Assembly (NCBI GenBank): GCA_037954665.1
Contig: JBBMOL010000090.1
Coordinates: 2,418,001 to 2,482,000, forward strand
Length of the DNA stretch: 64,000 nt
Source of the DNA: Laguncularia racemosa
Lineage: Eukaryota > Streptophyta > Magnoliopsida > Myrtales > Combretaceae
Direction: 5' to 3'
Position numbers and translations under genes: made by a program. This document shows, piece after piece, positions 21,618 through 34,196 of the stretch (position 1 is the stretch's first letter; the number at the start of each line of letters is the position of its first letter). The notes under the pieces are model-generated. The model worked only from the letters and a program-made list of their open reading frames with translations. It was not told the DNA's origin and ran no database searches.

Positions 21618-24600
21618 ATGGCTGCAAGTGTGATGACGATGGTGGGAAGATCATTTTCATATTTAACACTTCCAATTCCTACAAGATCCAGAACTATAAT
21701 GTCCTCCAAGTCCAACCCCAACTCTTCTTCTTCTTCAAGTATTCACAGCAGCATCCCCTGCCACAACTACAACAACGCTAACAACAGAAAACTGCCCATA
21801 TTACTTTTTGACATCATGGACACAATCGTTCGTGACCCTTTTTACGAGGATGTCCCTGCTTTTTTCGGGTCGGTTAGTCGGTCACTCACTCCGTCAAATC
21901 AATCCACACCCACCACTTCCGCATTTATCGGTCTTATGTTTCTTTATCTGTTCGGTTTATGTTTCCCTCAATTGGACCGACCCGTTTGTCTTCCCTGAAA
22001 TGAATTTGTTAAATTTTGACACATACATATAATTCGTCATATGGGTATGGGTAAGGAATTTCCCTGCTTTATCATGTGACTTGGGTTTATTTCACTATCA
22101 TACTGCTGGTCGACTGGAAGGTAGAAAATTGTATTAACCTTCGGGTAATTCACTGGACGGTCCAATTGAACACTGAAATTTATGCGTACTAAATTGCTCG
22201 ATATCTTAGTTCAAGTGCTTCATATGATAAATGTCATTATGAAACCCCAGTTGCTGTGTATAAAACCCGAATTACGATATACATAATTTAGTTATGTTAA
22301 TGATGATGTTTTTGTCTGACCCAGAATGTCTTTCAAGGAGCTTATTGAATGCAAGCACCCAACTGCTTGGATTGAGTTTGAAAAGGGAGAAATTGATGAG
22401 GTGCTTCTTCTTATTCTCCACCTGCAAAAGACTATACTTTTTATAACAGAAGTTCTGTTTTGTTTTGGTACATGGACAGTATTGCTTATGGTTTTGTTAC
22501 CTTCAGATTGAGCTAGCTGCTAAGTTTTTCAAAGATGGACGCCCTCTTGATTTGGAAGGTGGGATCTATTTTCTTATTAACTTTTTCAATTTTATTCATT
22601 ATAATTGTTCGGAATAATTAGCTGGAGTTGAGAAAAATTGGATAAATGCGTGTAAGCTCCTGCCTTTTACTGAAGGAAATTTGAAAATTTTTCTCTTTTT
22701 CCTACTATCATATAACTTGCCTTGAGCAATTTCTCGAGTGTTTAAAATCAGGAATGATGTTTACATTTTAATGCATTCTATGTTGGGTTTATCTGATGGA
22801 ATTATATGACTCCAAGGCCATTTCTGTCACAAAGTTGAATCGAATGTTCTAATATTTTTAATGAGAACTTGGTGAGGACAGAAGGATATGGGGTGGAATT
22901 TCTTGAATCCTTAGTTTCTCGACATTCAATTCCTGTCTTTCACTGGTCATATAGAAGCAAGGAATGAATCAATTATTCTCTCTAATATGTTAACCTTAGG
23001 TTTCAAGTGTATTTCTATGATGATTTGATATATGGAGGACTATGATAGTGATATCAATTAGTTGTTCATTCTGGAAATTTATTCTCTTGCCTTTTCAATA
23101 TTTTGCTTCAGTAATTTTGGTCAGACCATGGCAGAAAAAGGTGTTTTTCTTTTTTGCTCTCTTCCAAAATATTTTTCAGAGGCATCTATAATCTGAATTT
23201 TTCAGGCCTCAAAGCTTCAATGAGTAGAGGATACTCCTATCTTGGAGGGGTTGAAGATCTTCTTCACGATTTAAAACAAAACAACTATGAAATGCATGCT
23301 TTTACTAACTACCCTGTCTGGTAAATGGCACATATTTATGTATTTCAAGGAACTTGCTTTTTGAAGTAGTTTGAGATTTCCTGACCTTTTCCTTTGTCAG
23401 GTATGAATTGATCGAAGAGAAGCTAAAACTGTCAAACTATTTGTCTTGGACATTTTGTTCTTGTACAAGTGGTATGTTCATACTAAATAAAAGCACTGGC
23501 AAGGATTCTAGCATTGGATATCATATTGAAAGGGATATTTTGCAATGATGAACATAGCGCATTAGCGAGTGTTTTGTTTGGATATGTTTTTTATCTTGTC
23601 TATATATGATCATCTCAAAACATGGTGGAAAGCTATGCAAAAAGGGAAGGACAAGCCTAAGGGATTGAAAAAAGTGATCTTCTTTTATGGATGTCAGATG
23701 TGATTTTGGACTGAGCACAATTATGATTATGTTGACAAGCCTGCATTCTGGCATTGAGTTTCACCTTTTATCCTTGAGTTATGTTGAAAAGGCCACTGCC
23801 AGTAGCTCTTCATGTGAGTTTGCTAGCTGTTCCTCGATCACAGGAGAAATGTCCTAAGGATCTCTCTCTCCACAGTTTATTCCAAAGTGTGATCTGTGTC
23901 ACCAATTTATGTCAGATTATAAAGTAGGCCAGTTATGAGATATATGATGCTTTGGAACACAAGGAAATCACCCTAGAATGCTAATGCAGTTTAATCAATG
24001 ATGGTTTGCATTTTTCTCTTAGTTCAAAATTGAGCTTTGATTTGTGAGAACTTTTGCTAGATGAACACGACTTATTGATCATGCTTCATTTGATTTAAAC
24101 ACAGACTCAGGCAGTTGCTGAATTACTGGCTTAGTGCCTCAACGTTCTGCTCCAAGTTACATGTGTTTTTTCTTTGGCCAGATTGCAACTTTTATGCTAA
24201 TTCATATTTTGCAACAAAAATGATGTGTGGATCAATTATTAAACTTTGAATTTTACTAGAGATCTTCTGCAATTGTTTGTATTTTTGCATGTGTAGTACT
24301 CATTTCACCGGTTTTGGTAGCTGCTATTCTTATTAGTTATTATGTCTGATTGGAGAACAACAATCCTGTCAATTTTCACTGGTATTTTTAATTGTCTACA
24401 TTAGTATATCCTTCCATCCCTTTATCTTCCTTCCATAGGAATACCCTGTTTTTTAATTTCTCTCCAGGAAAGCGGAAGCCTGATCCTGACTTTTATTTGG
24501 ATGCTATAAAGCAACTCAAAGTCGATCCATCTAGTTGTATCTTCATAGATGATAGGTATTCAGCTATTCAAATATTTTCTTATGTACAATTTGGAAATTA

Positions 24601-24851
24601 ACTGTAATAGTTGACTGATTAAAGTGCAAGTGATTTACCTGGATGAAGTTCTCTTGATTTGAAATTGAAATTTTCCTGATTTGTTTGGTCTGTAAAACAG
24701 GCTGAGGAATGTCGAGGCTGCATCAGAAGTAGGACTGGTAGGTTTACAATTCAGAAATGCAGATTTGTTGCGTCAGGATTTATGTGATAGAGGAATTAGT
24801 ATATCATCGGATAGACACTCCAGAATCCAAGACGGCAGACTAAACTTGTAG
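21618..24851 (+). CDS. cpFHy1: Flavin mononucleotide hydrolase 1-like, chloroplast HAD phosphatase
   Basis: A seven-exon gene encodes 267 residues. Exons: 21618-21868, 22325-22400, 22507-22558, 23206-23320, 23401-23471, 24468-24555 and 24701-24851; all introns are GT-AG and all phases join. The product belongs to the HAD superfamily and resembles plant chloroplast FMN hydrolase, which dephosphorylates FMN to riboflavin. The first ~57 residues are Ser/Asn-rich with few acids, fitting a transit peptide. HAD motif I is FDIMDT with nucleophile Asp65. The usual second Asp at +2 is Met, with Asp at +3, which I believe is shared by this subfamily. Motif II is Thr160 in HAFTNYP, motif III is in KRKPDP (Lys192) and motif IV is IDD (Asp216-217). 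The start is the first ATG after the TATA box, in a good context (GAGATGGC). No coding defect is seen. The family call rests on remembered plant homologues. Confidence 0.9.
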
Positions 24852-24977
24852 AAAAAGAATCTCTCTCAACTCAGGACTCCTCTCTTAAGGATGCTGATTT
24901 TCTGTAAGTTCTGGGTGAATGGTTTACCATTGTTCATACCAAGTTTTCTCATCTGTTATCTATCAGTGTCACGTACA

Positions 24978-24983
24978 AATAAA
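24978..24983 (+). terminator. Candidate poly(A) signal of the FMN hydrolase gene
   Basis: AATAAA lies 127 bp after the stop codon, a usual plant distance. Plant signals are loose, so this is only a candidate. Confidence 0.4.
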
Positions 24984-26745
24984 ATATGATTTGTGTTGCC
25001 CCTTTGTCATTTTTGCTTGTCCATGATAACATGTGATTGGACGGCTTACACATAGGAACACCATCTAGTGAGACCACTTGGCAACATGGAAAACCATTTT
25101 CCTCCCATTAAATCATCACTTTTGTTGGGTTTGCAAAGTGCCAAGTGTAAAGTTCTTGTTACAGAAATCCCTTTCTTGTACCCACCACTCCCTCTTTATT
25201 CAAGATACTTTGCAATGTAATTCTTTGCCTATGTGTAGACTATTCTTTGACTTCCTAGAATCTTATTCGTTTAGAATTGATTACTTATATTTCCTGCCAT
25301 AGTTATTTGGCTGCAAAGACGCCATTTTAAGTTTTGTTAGCCTGAATCTCATATTTTTTTAAGATGCTCCTTCTAGACACCATGTAGCCCAACCCCTATG
25401 GAAGATGTTGAGTGAAAGTAAGTGAAGCAGACTAAGCTACGTTTCTATATAGCAATCATGCCTAATGAGACGACATGCGATGGTTTTGCTCCAATCATTC
25501 AAATATCCATCACCTGTTTAACAACTACAGTTGCACCTACTTTTTTTCCTTTATCTGAAAATGCAATAAATCACTTTGAGGTGTGGAAGCAACCTCTTTG
25601 TGAAAATGCGAGTATAAGGCTGTAGATATGCTGTTTTTCCTTCCCCATGCTATCGCCTACACTTGTTGTGGAGCACTCTTGTGCACTAGGTTAAATCCTT
25701 GTTACACAGAGAGTTATGACATGAACTGTTTGTTCTATATGCTCCACAGCATATTCCCCATGGAATAGGCTATTGGGTTGGCAGAAAGCTGTCTTTTTTT
25801 TTTTTTTCCTAGTTTCAGCTTTCTTCCAGTCGTTTTTTGAAACAACTCTAGTTGGTGGACAAGAGGAAGATTTCCCAACAAAGGAATCATATGCAAGATA
25901 ATGTCCAAATTGTTCATTTATTTCCTTTCCTTCCTTGATGATTTGCAGACTTATGAAGTTGCCCTTCAACTTCCTTATAGCCAATAAAAGAAATCAAATT
26001 CCACGAAACTGGAAACCTACGGAATCAAATTTTCTGGCCCATATCCTTTTAACTTTGCTGAGTTCTCATTCATACAAAGCAGATTTGGACCATGAAATCC
26101 CCCATATGGTTTGAAATGGCGTAGAACATTTTCCCAGTCAAAGGTTTATTTTCAAACATTATGTTAACAAAGCAGGAAAAGATTGGCAAATAACAGAACA
26201 GTCAGTCAAAGGGTTTCTTTTCAAACATTATGTTAACAAAGCAGGAAAAGACTGGCAAATAACAGAACAGTCAAGCAGTAGGCAAAACAAAGTGCCCTTC
26301 AGGAAATGAATTTATCACTAATCTTCCTCACATTCATCTACTTACAATGAAATTTGCAAACTTAACTCTGAGGTTAAAAAAAAAAACGCGACTAGTAATA
26401 AATGTTCCTCTAAAAAAACTTGCTTTACAAATTACTGCCTCTGATAGTGTTCTGCTTTGACTTGCAATACAGCAAATAAAAGAATTTCTCAGCCTGAGTA
26501 TCATACAATATATTGACCGCGTGGACATCAGCAAAAATATACACGTACAATAACAGTCCATCGTAGACTCCCCGATGATAATGCAACAAGTAAACGGGCA
26601 TTTCCGTTGGAAGGGCTTAAATTGATTACAAACCAACGGAAGCGATATTGTGGTCTGGTGTGTTCTGCTTGCATTGGAACCACGTGGGAGATGTCCACAA
26701 TGATGCACCAAGATCAAGCACAATGCCTGAAAACCCCTGCAATTA
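24984..26745. other. Intergenic and 3'-flanking DNA between convergent genes
   Basis: It lies between the ends of the FMN hydrolase gene and the minus-strand membrane-protein gene, so its right part (roughly 26300-26745) is probably the 3' UTR of the latter. It includes a poly-T run at 25795-25808 and a local tandem duplication (26136-26275). Open frames such as 25422-25625 show no domain. Confidence 0.5.
26136..26275. repeat. Two-copy tandem duplication, unit ~65-68 bp
   Basis: The unit starting AGTCAAAGG and running through AACATTATGTTAACAAAGCAGG to AACAGAACAGTCA occurs at 26136 and again at 26204, with only a few differences. It is non-coding, just downstream of the membrane-protein gene. 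Confidence 0.9.
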
Positions 26746-29700
26746 TCATTTTTGGTTCGACGCAGAAGATGAGGATCTGGTTGCCATATCACGAAGGATG
26801 GACTGAGTGGTGAGGAACTTTTCCCTTAACTTCATGTTGTACTCGTACAAAAGCACCAGGTTTTTCTGGATATCAGCTAAATCCATTTGAGAACCAGCCT
26901 TTAGCTCTGCAACAAGAGAGTCGGGATATAACTTAAATGAAGCTATTAAACAGTTAAAACTGACATGACTCTGGAAATGAAGCTTTGATCACACACGCAG
27001 ACACACAATAGAGAGGGAGAGCGAGAGAGTGGGCCCATCAGATTCCCAATACATTCTCAAATATACTTTGAGACGACTTTTCCTTTGACAGCATCAAATA
27101 AGAAACATTATGGTACTTGAGATAATAGAGATTGTGGTCCTATGTTTCGATCTGATAGCCATTGAAGAAAGAAGCAAAGAAGTCACTCTAATGATTTCAT
27201 CTTGTATATACTTTGGATACCCCAATTATGCTGCCGAACAAAATCTAAACTTGAGGAGACACCTGCAGGTACAATAAACTGCACCAAACCAGATATCCAC
27301 TCTTGGAGCCCCCCAGGGTTTTTATTTAAGGGAAAAACAAAAAAGACAATTGTAAATATCTTTAGCTCGGGGCCATAATCAAGAAGAAATTCAAGTGAAC
27401 CGTCAGCATCGGTAATTCTCACTGTGCTAAGACCAGTGGATGTCATTCGCTCCCCTTAAATGTAAGGTATTATATGAAAAGAATATATAGTTTGGATGCC
27501 CCAGAGAAAGCTGTCTATGCTTTATAATACTGAATTCAGATTGTGCACTTCCTGAAGGATTTGAAATGAAAGAAAGGCCTATTCTTTTGGCTAGTCCAAC
27601 TGTGAGGACAGTTTAATCGACATCTAATGCAAAAATATATTTTATGAAGAGGGGCAATTATTCTCATAGCAAAAACTGTAAACATGATCTGCCCAACTTT
27701 AAAGAGGAAACAAACTAAAAACAAATAGCATCAAAGCCTTGAAAATCTCCATGAGCCAAGGAAGTAAACGTAATATGACAGAAATAAATAGACATCAATA
27801 CCCAAGGGTGGGGGTGGTAGAATCATCTGATCATCAGCAATCAAGAAACCTTGAGGCTCAGTGGTTCTCCTATTGGGTGTATCAATTGAAGGATGCTTTC
27901 CAACGGTTGCTGAAGACTGCTAGATTTAAGAAATAACTTCTGTCACTCAATCAGAACACATAAGAGTTCATATATTCACTTTTTATGTCAAGAATCAATG
28001 ACTAAGTAATATAAGCATAACCACATAACTGCACAATCAAGGAAGCAATTTAAATTAATTGCATGGAGCCTCAACGGTAGTTCCATCAAATAAGATTGAG
28101 TTGAAGTGCAAAGGTTAGTGGTTACCTTGGCCTAAGGCATTTGAATTTTTCTTGTGCAAAAGATGAGAAAATATAAACATAAACTCATTTCAGATCTTTT
28201 ATGACATCATCCAGCAGATTTAAATATAAAGAATATTATTGCCATGGGTGTTGCTGTTACCCTCATTACACATATCATCTGCACATGTTCAAGTTCTAGA
28301 ATTGACCAACATACAAGAAACTTTACTTCAAAATGCCATCTGTGATCAACTTTTGTCCAACATGTCCTTCACTGAAACCAATTCAGCAATAAGCTCAAGT
28401 ATGACAATCATTTTATTATACACACATACAACGATAAATATCACAAGTGTGGAATTTCTCTAGCCAAATAGAGTTACTCTAGCTGCTGAAATAATTTGAT
28501 CTAAGATTTAACAGCTACAGATATATAAAACTATTAGTGTTTTGAGGCCCATTTTCGGAGCTGTTCTCTTCTAATCTGACAACTCAAGAATGCAACCAAT
28601 TCAACAAAGCAATAGTTTCTTTCTTTTCTTTTCTCTTTTTTTTTTTTAGTTTTTAATAGTTCCTATTATACAGACCCCTCTTAAATATACAATTCAAACA
28701 GCAATTCATTAAGAAGCCACCTGACTGATAGAAATAAATGTAAATATGAAAATCCATCCAGGCTTACACCATATTGGCATAGTCTTTTCATAAAGATGAA
28801 GGGATAAAAGTCCCAATTCTAAGGATAAGATCAGTAAGTGTTGCCACAGCTAATTACTGTGGCTTGTAATTACTGATATCCCCTACAGCAATGGTACAAA
28901 AAAGATTCTTGCTGGAAAGCATGATACATTGAAATTTTAAATTATAAGAAATTGGGAATCGCACATACAGTTACATTTGTAGATGATACTTTATGCTCTG
29001 AATTTGGTGAAGTCCCCACAGCTAATTTTTTCACTCCCTGGATCGATCTACAATCTGGAGCAGTACTCTGCATTATATTTATAAAAAGTGATAAAAGAAG
29101 GTGAATGCAGATGGGAAAAAGTCCTTATCACAAGCAATTTGAAGATTGCAATGAATAACTTCACCTGTTTGCTAGGAGTTGTGGTTTTCCTGCTATGACC
29201 GATAGAACCTATTCTCTGCTGCAATGATCGTGAAGATCTGCCAGGTCGGAGAGATCCATTGCCATGGATAGGTTGCATCATGCAATTGCTGCAGCATTTC
29301 TCCATCTTACTCTCATCATAGCTATCCTCCAACTTGCTGCATCCCCAAGTGTACATTACATATTTCCTCAACTAGTTATCAGCATGAAGAAAAGTTAATA
29401 TTCCATTAAAGATGGCTACAAGAAAAGGGAGGATAAAAAAAAATAAAAGAAAAGAAAACTGTTTGGGGAATGAAGTAAAGATACTTTATCCCAGTGTTCC
29501 TGAGCTTTACGTCGATTTCTAATTCTTCTCAGAGCCATATCTTCAGTTCGCAGCTTTTTAACTCTGAATTCACACTGCATGAATGGTACAGGAGAAGTAT
29601 CATCATATATTTTAACTTCTACAGAAAGTAATTTGATGGAAAAAAAAAAAGAATTCAAGTGATCATCATTTCATAGATGATTAAACACAGAACTTATTCA

Positions 29701-32700
29701 TAGAATACATCTGATACCAATGCCGTTCAAGGACAAAAGAATATTAGTAATGACGCTTAATCGGGAAGACAATTGTCCCTTGAGGAGAAACATACCAACT
29801 TTTCCAATCACCAGGTACGTTATCATGAAGAAGAAGAATTGATTTGCGGTTCACTATGCAAACCACACCCACACACTCTACCACATATATAAAATATAAG
29901 TTTTGAATAGTCGACTTCATCTATGTCATTTTGTGCTATGACTCTTGCACATCTAATTTATTTCTTTCAAAACATTTGGACTTTCCTAAATTACATACCA
30001 CTTCAAGGGAGTTTCTATGGATCATCCTTTGTGATGCAGTAGTCTCTTCTAAATGAATATAGAATTTTTTTTTAGTATTATATTTCACATAAAAGGAGTT
30101 CCTTTGAATTATAATGACTCAAGTTTGTGACAGGGGTTATATTGTATTTCTTTAACCAGATGGTCCATATATTTCTATAATTATCCACAACCCATTGATA
30201 TTAAACAACTAAATCAAGCCAAATGTAAAATTATAGGGCATTGTGAGAGGGTTATATCTCCTTACATTGTAACCATTACAGTTTTCACTAGAAGCTAAAC
30301 TGAAAACCATTGAAATCACCATACTGATTTCATAGGACAAGAAGGAATATGAAGAGATGTACATTTGAGAGCTCCAAGCTGATCCCCATCTTGGACATAG
30401 ATTATTTTGATGGTTAAAGCATGTTAAAATAATAAAACATAAGGAGCTTCAGCCAAGGTATGAGTAGCAGCTCATGAAGTTGGCATCCTTGTTTACCATG
30501 CCCAAGCATAAGGAATTGAATTGAATATTGCACCAACAGTATTAGCTTCCTGCTTATCTTACTGCAATAATAAATAAATAATATTGAGATACCAAAACTA
30601 ACTCTGAAATAGCAGTATTAATTACGTGTTCAACAGGCTTTTGTTGAGCTTTGTTTCTTTACAATAGTATATTGGTGCATGTACAGTCCACATCATTCTT
30701 TTGATGATTCCGTACAAGAACATTTGTGACTTGTTTCTTCACTCAATAATAAATGCTCAAAAATATTCCAATCAACTAAGAGTACATAGTAAACTACCAA
30801 ATCAGGATGGACTTGTTGAGGAACACTATGGAAAGGCTATGGAAATTAGTTGTTTATAAGCTGAATCCAGTGGGTTCACAGATTATGTACATGCTCATTT
30901 CCATAGACAAACTGGGAATTTCCAAGAAGATGCATCACTTATGATTGGCACTATCCATGGGATTTAAAAAAAGACAAAATTGAAAATGTAAAAGCTCTAA
31001 GGTAGGTGGAGACATGAATGATAATTATCAAGGTGTTTTCCTCGCAATTCAATAAAAAAAATATATGAATTATAAGAGATAATAAATATTCATACTTGGA
31101 CCAAGAAGTAGTAAAAGATGCCAATACTGATGCAATACAGGCCACCAAGGTCCGCGAGGAAACTCACTGCATGGAATAGAAAGGAGAGAAAATTTCATTA
31201 CCAAATATGAGGAACATACAAGAGAGACAAACTCTCATTTTACTAAATGCAGATGTTAGGCAATGCAATCACAGTAAAAGAGACATGAACTCGCAAACAA
31301 AAACCAATTCACTCTGTCTATATGATAGGCTTCACACAGTTAAATCTACATAAAAACCAAATTATTTCTACTAAGAAAAGAGAGTGAAAGATCTGATGCA
31401 AGAGGGTTATTTGAAGAATGCTGACAAAGAAACCAGATACTATGTGCATTACATTAGGAGCAAAAGGATATTGTAAGCATCAAATCCAAGCGGTGTTTCT
31501 CCTTTAGGGCTCTTGCAAGGCAAAGATAGTGAGATTGAGGCTTATCCTGCTAAGGCCATAATCTCGTAATATATAAGACAAATAGCATGCCTGCCCCATG
31601 AACAAGGCAAAAGAACGACTAGAAAACTTCACACTACTACTAATCAAATAGAAGAGAAAAAAAAAAAACATAAGAAATAGTGCTTGTTAACAGTTCCACT
31701 CCTCCTAAGCCAATCCCCTTGTAAGATTTCTTGTTATAAGCAAACCGCATTATTAACTAGAAGGCTTGAAATATTACCACTTTAGCACAAGCTGCCCAAA
31801 TAAAGCTCTTAATAGTTTTGACTGAATCCGAGTCAAGAAATATTCATCCAGTACATCATTTCATGGCCCTAGTATGATATAGGTGTCTTAGACTCTAAAC
31901 CAGGGCTAACCAACTGCACGTAGAATTATTTGTGTGATCTTCCCAAAAGCTGCTTATAAAGGTATCATGATTAAACTACTGAAAAACTGTACCAATGTGG
32001 CAAATTACTCACCAGGGCCCAAAATACTTTGATTGTCTATCTCCACAATATATGAAGACAGAAAGTTGACCAAAATTGTGGTGTTTATGATCCCATTCCC
32101 ACTGTCAAGGGATGCTTGGAGCTGAGATGCATCACTAAAAGTTGATCCAGGAACAAAATCATGAAATAATGGTTGAATGAGCCTTAGATCATCCAAATTA
32201 TGGTACAGCCTTGGAAAAAGATTGAATTTGAGAATATTTGCATCGGTGCCTCTGTATGTAACAGGCTTATCATTAGATGTACTTCCGTTCTTGAGAGTGC
32301 CGCTTACAAAACTGACATGATTCTTACTGGCATGAGGCTTTGCAGAAAGGTTGAACTGGAAGGCAACTGCTGTAGCTGGATTGCTGGGAACATCAACAAA
32401 CTGCCATGAAATATAGTAACTGTCCTGCATTAGCTGACAGTTGTTGCATCTGAGAGTTATCCTTGGGCCTTGGCTTGTATTCAGGCAAGAATGTTTTCCA
32501 AAGCTGGAAAGAGGAGCAGTCCTGTAGTCAAATGTACCAGGAGTTCCGGTGACTAATGTCCTTAGATTTCGCAAATTCGCACAAGACATGCTGGAAATGG
32601 TAGTAATGTTGAACTCCATATCATTGTTGAACAAAACCAAGTCAGGAGCATTTGTTGCCTTGACATTATGAACCTCAATGGATCTCTTTGAGATCATTTG

Positions 32701-34196
32701 GTAAAGCAACCTGAGAAAAACTGAAACCCAAGTCAACACAACACAAATGAGAGAGTAATAGAGTATAACCACATTATCTCAGTTGAGCATGATATAATGA
32801 TACTATTTACTCACGCAGCAAACAAGCCAGTGAAAAGTATCCAACTTGCAATTGAAAGAGTTCCACCGAGCTCTGTCTTGCGTTTCTTAACTAACTTCTG
32901 ATCTTCCTACAGAAACCAAAATCAATATAAGCTTCAAATTCATGTTATCCTGACCTAATTTGTATCCCTACTGTGTTAAATTCCCATACACATTACTGTC
33001 ATATAAAATCATAGCATCTTTTTTTTTTTTTTCAACTATTTTCGCCCTTTTTTATCTGTTCTTTTGTTCCATAATTAAATAACTAAAATCCAAAAGGTCA
33101 TCTCTGTAATAACTGCAGCACTTATGGTTTGAATTGCAATGACTATTGATATCATAATTTTACCTGTGAAAACTAAAAGAAGGTTCTTTACAATGATTAC
33201 AGCATTTAAAGTCTACATCATCGCACAAGCAGCAATAACAAAACCACGCAAGCTTTATTCCCTCCAAGTAGGTCAGATATCGGAGCCCTAACTTAACATT
33301 GCATTCTATCACTAATTATATCATCCCTAAAATGTCAGTATATCATATCACTTTTAGAATTTTTCCCTTCTCATTTTTTTGTCTCCTCCGTATCGTTCAA
33401 AATGAGCGGTTTCTAAAGTATCCAAATCACGAGACAGAAGTCCTTAGTTATCATTAGACTTCCAAATCTACAACGAAACACTAGAATTTTCCAAAATCAA
33501 TTAATCATCGCGAATAATCAACTAATTTTACAATTTTTTCAATTCATGTCAAATCATGCATCTATCTGTCTGTCTGTCTGTCTGTCGGTCAGTCATCATC
33601 ATCATCATGTTAATGGAAGGAACAGAAAAGACACTTTATCCATCCGAGCAAGTATTGCATCTTTCTCTCTCTAATACAAATTAAAAAATTTTGTATTAAC
33701 AAGCAACTAAAAGGATTAACTTTGCACTTTGTCTCTGCAAAATAGCTCAACTAACTAAATAACTAATCAACCGTCGAGCTAACAAACCGGAGAGAGAAGA
33801 GAGAACCAAAAAAAAAAAAAAAACACTTACGAGCCAATGCCTAGTGGCAAAGCAAATATCCAAGCGACTAATCCACCACCTAATATGGAAAGCCAAGCTA
33901 TTGCCATCTCGAACCTTTGAGAACCTCATGAGCACGCAAAAAGCCAACCAAGAGAGCAACAGCACTGCCGTGGCCTCCAAGAAAACGGCTTGAGATTGCG
34001 TGAACTTCTTGATCGAATCGAAGGAGAATATCGAAACCGGGAAGCTAATGGCGTAGTAGTCGATGCCGGTGGCCGTCGAGAATGTATTGTTGGATGTGAA
34101 CAAAGTGCACGCGTTCGATTCGCGATTGTAGAGGTACCCTGGCGCGCAGGCGCAGAGGGAGGTATTGTAACGAACTGAGTTCGTTGGACACGTCAT
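26746..34196 (-). CDS. Plant three-pass membrane protein of unknown function
   Basis: A nine-exon minus-strand gene encodes 632 residues. Exons in order: 34196-33831, 32906-32815, 32710-32013, 31166-31096, 29574-29485, 29371-29165, 29067-28969, 27916-27802 and 26906-26746; every junction is GT-AG and in phase. The N-terminus is Cys-rich (Cys3, 15, 17, 30) and may be a small extracytoplasmic domain. Hydrophobic segments lie at about 70-92, 136-158 and 387-409. The ~230-residue loop between the second and third has at least six Asn-X-Ser/Thr sites and several Cys, as expected for a lumenal or extracellular domain. After the third segment come a basic stretch (RRIRNRRK), a low-complexity tail with PPPP, and a probable coiled coil at about 590-620. 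I recall closely similar uncharacterised proteins in many plants but no function. The start is the first ATG after a GA-rich leader. A (TCTG)n/(CATC)n microsatellite lies in intron 1 near 33565-33607. Confidence 0.9.

Noticed and set aside
27183..27446. Minus-strand 87-codon frame as a constitutive exon of the membrane-protein gene
   Set aside because: Direct joining of the exons at 27802 and 26906 is in phase and gives a more natural proline-rich/coiled-coil tail; kept only as a possible cryptic exon.
33747..33830. Extension of the first exon of the membrane-protein gene to the stop at 33747
   Set aside because: This is read-through into intron 1 after a clear GTAAGT donor; the extra residues are low-complexity hydrophobic.
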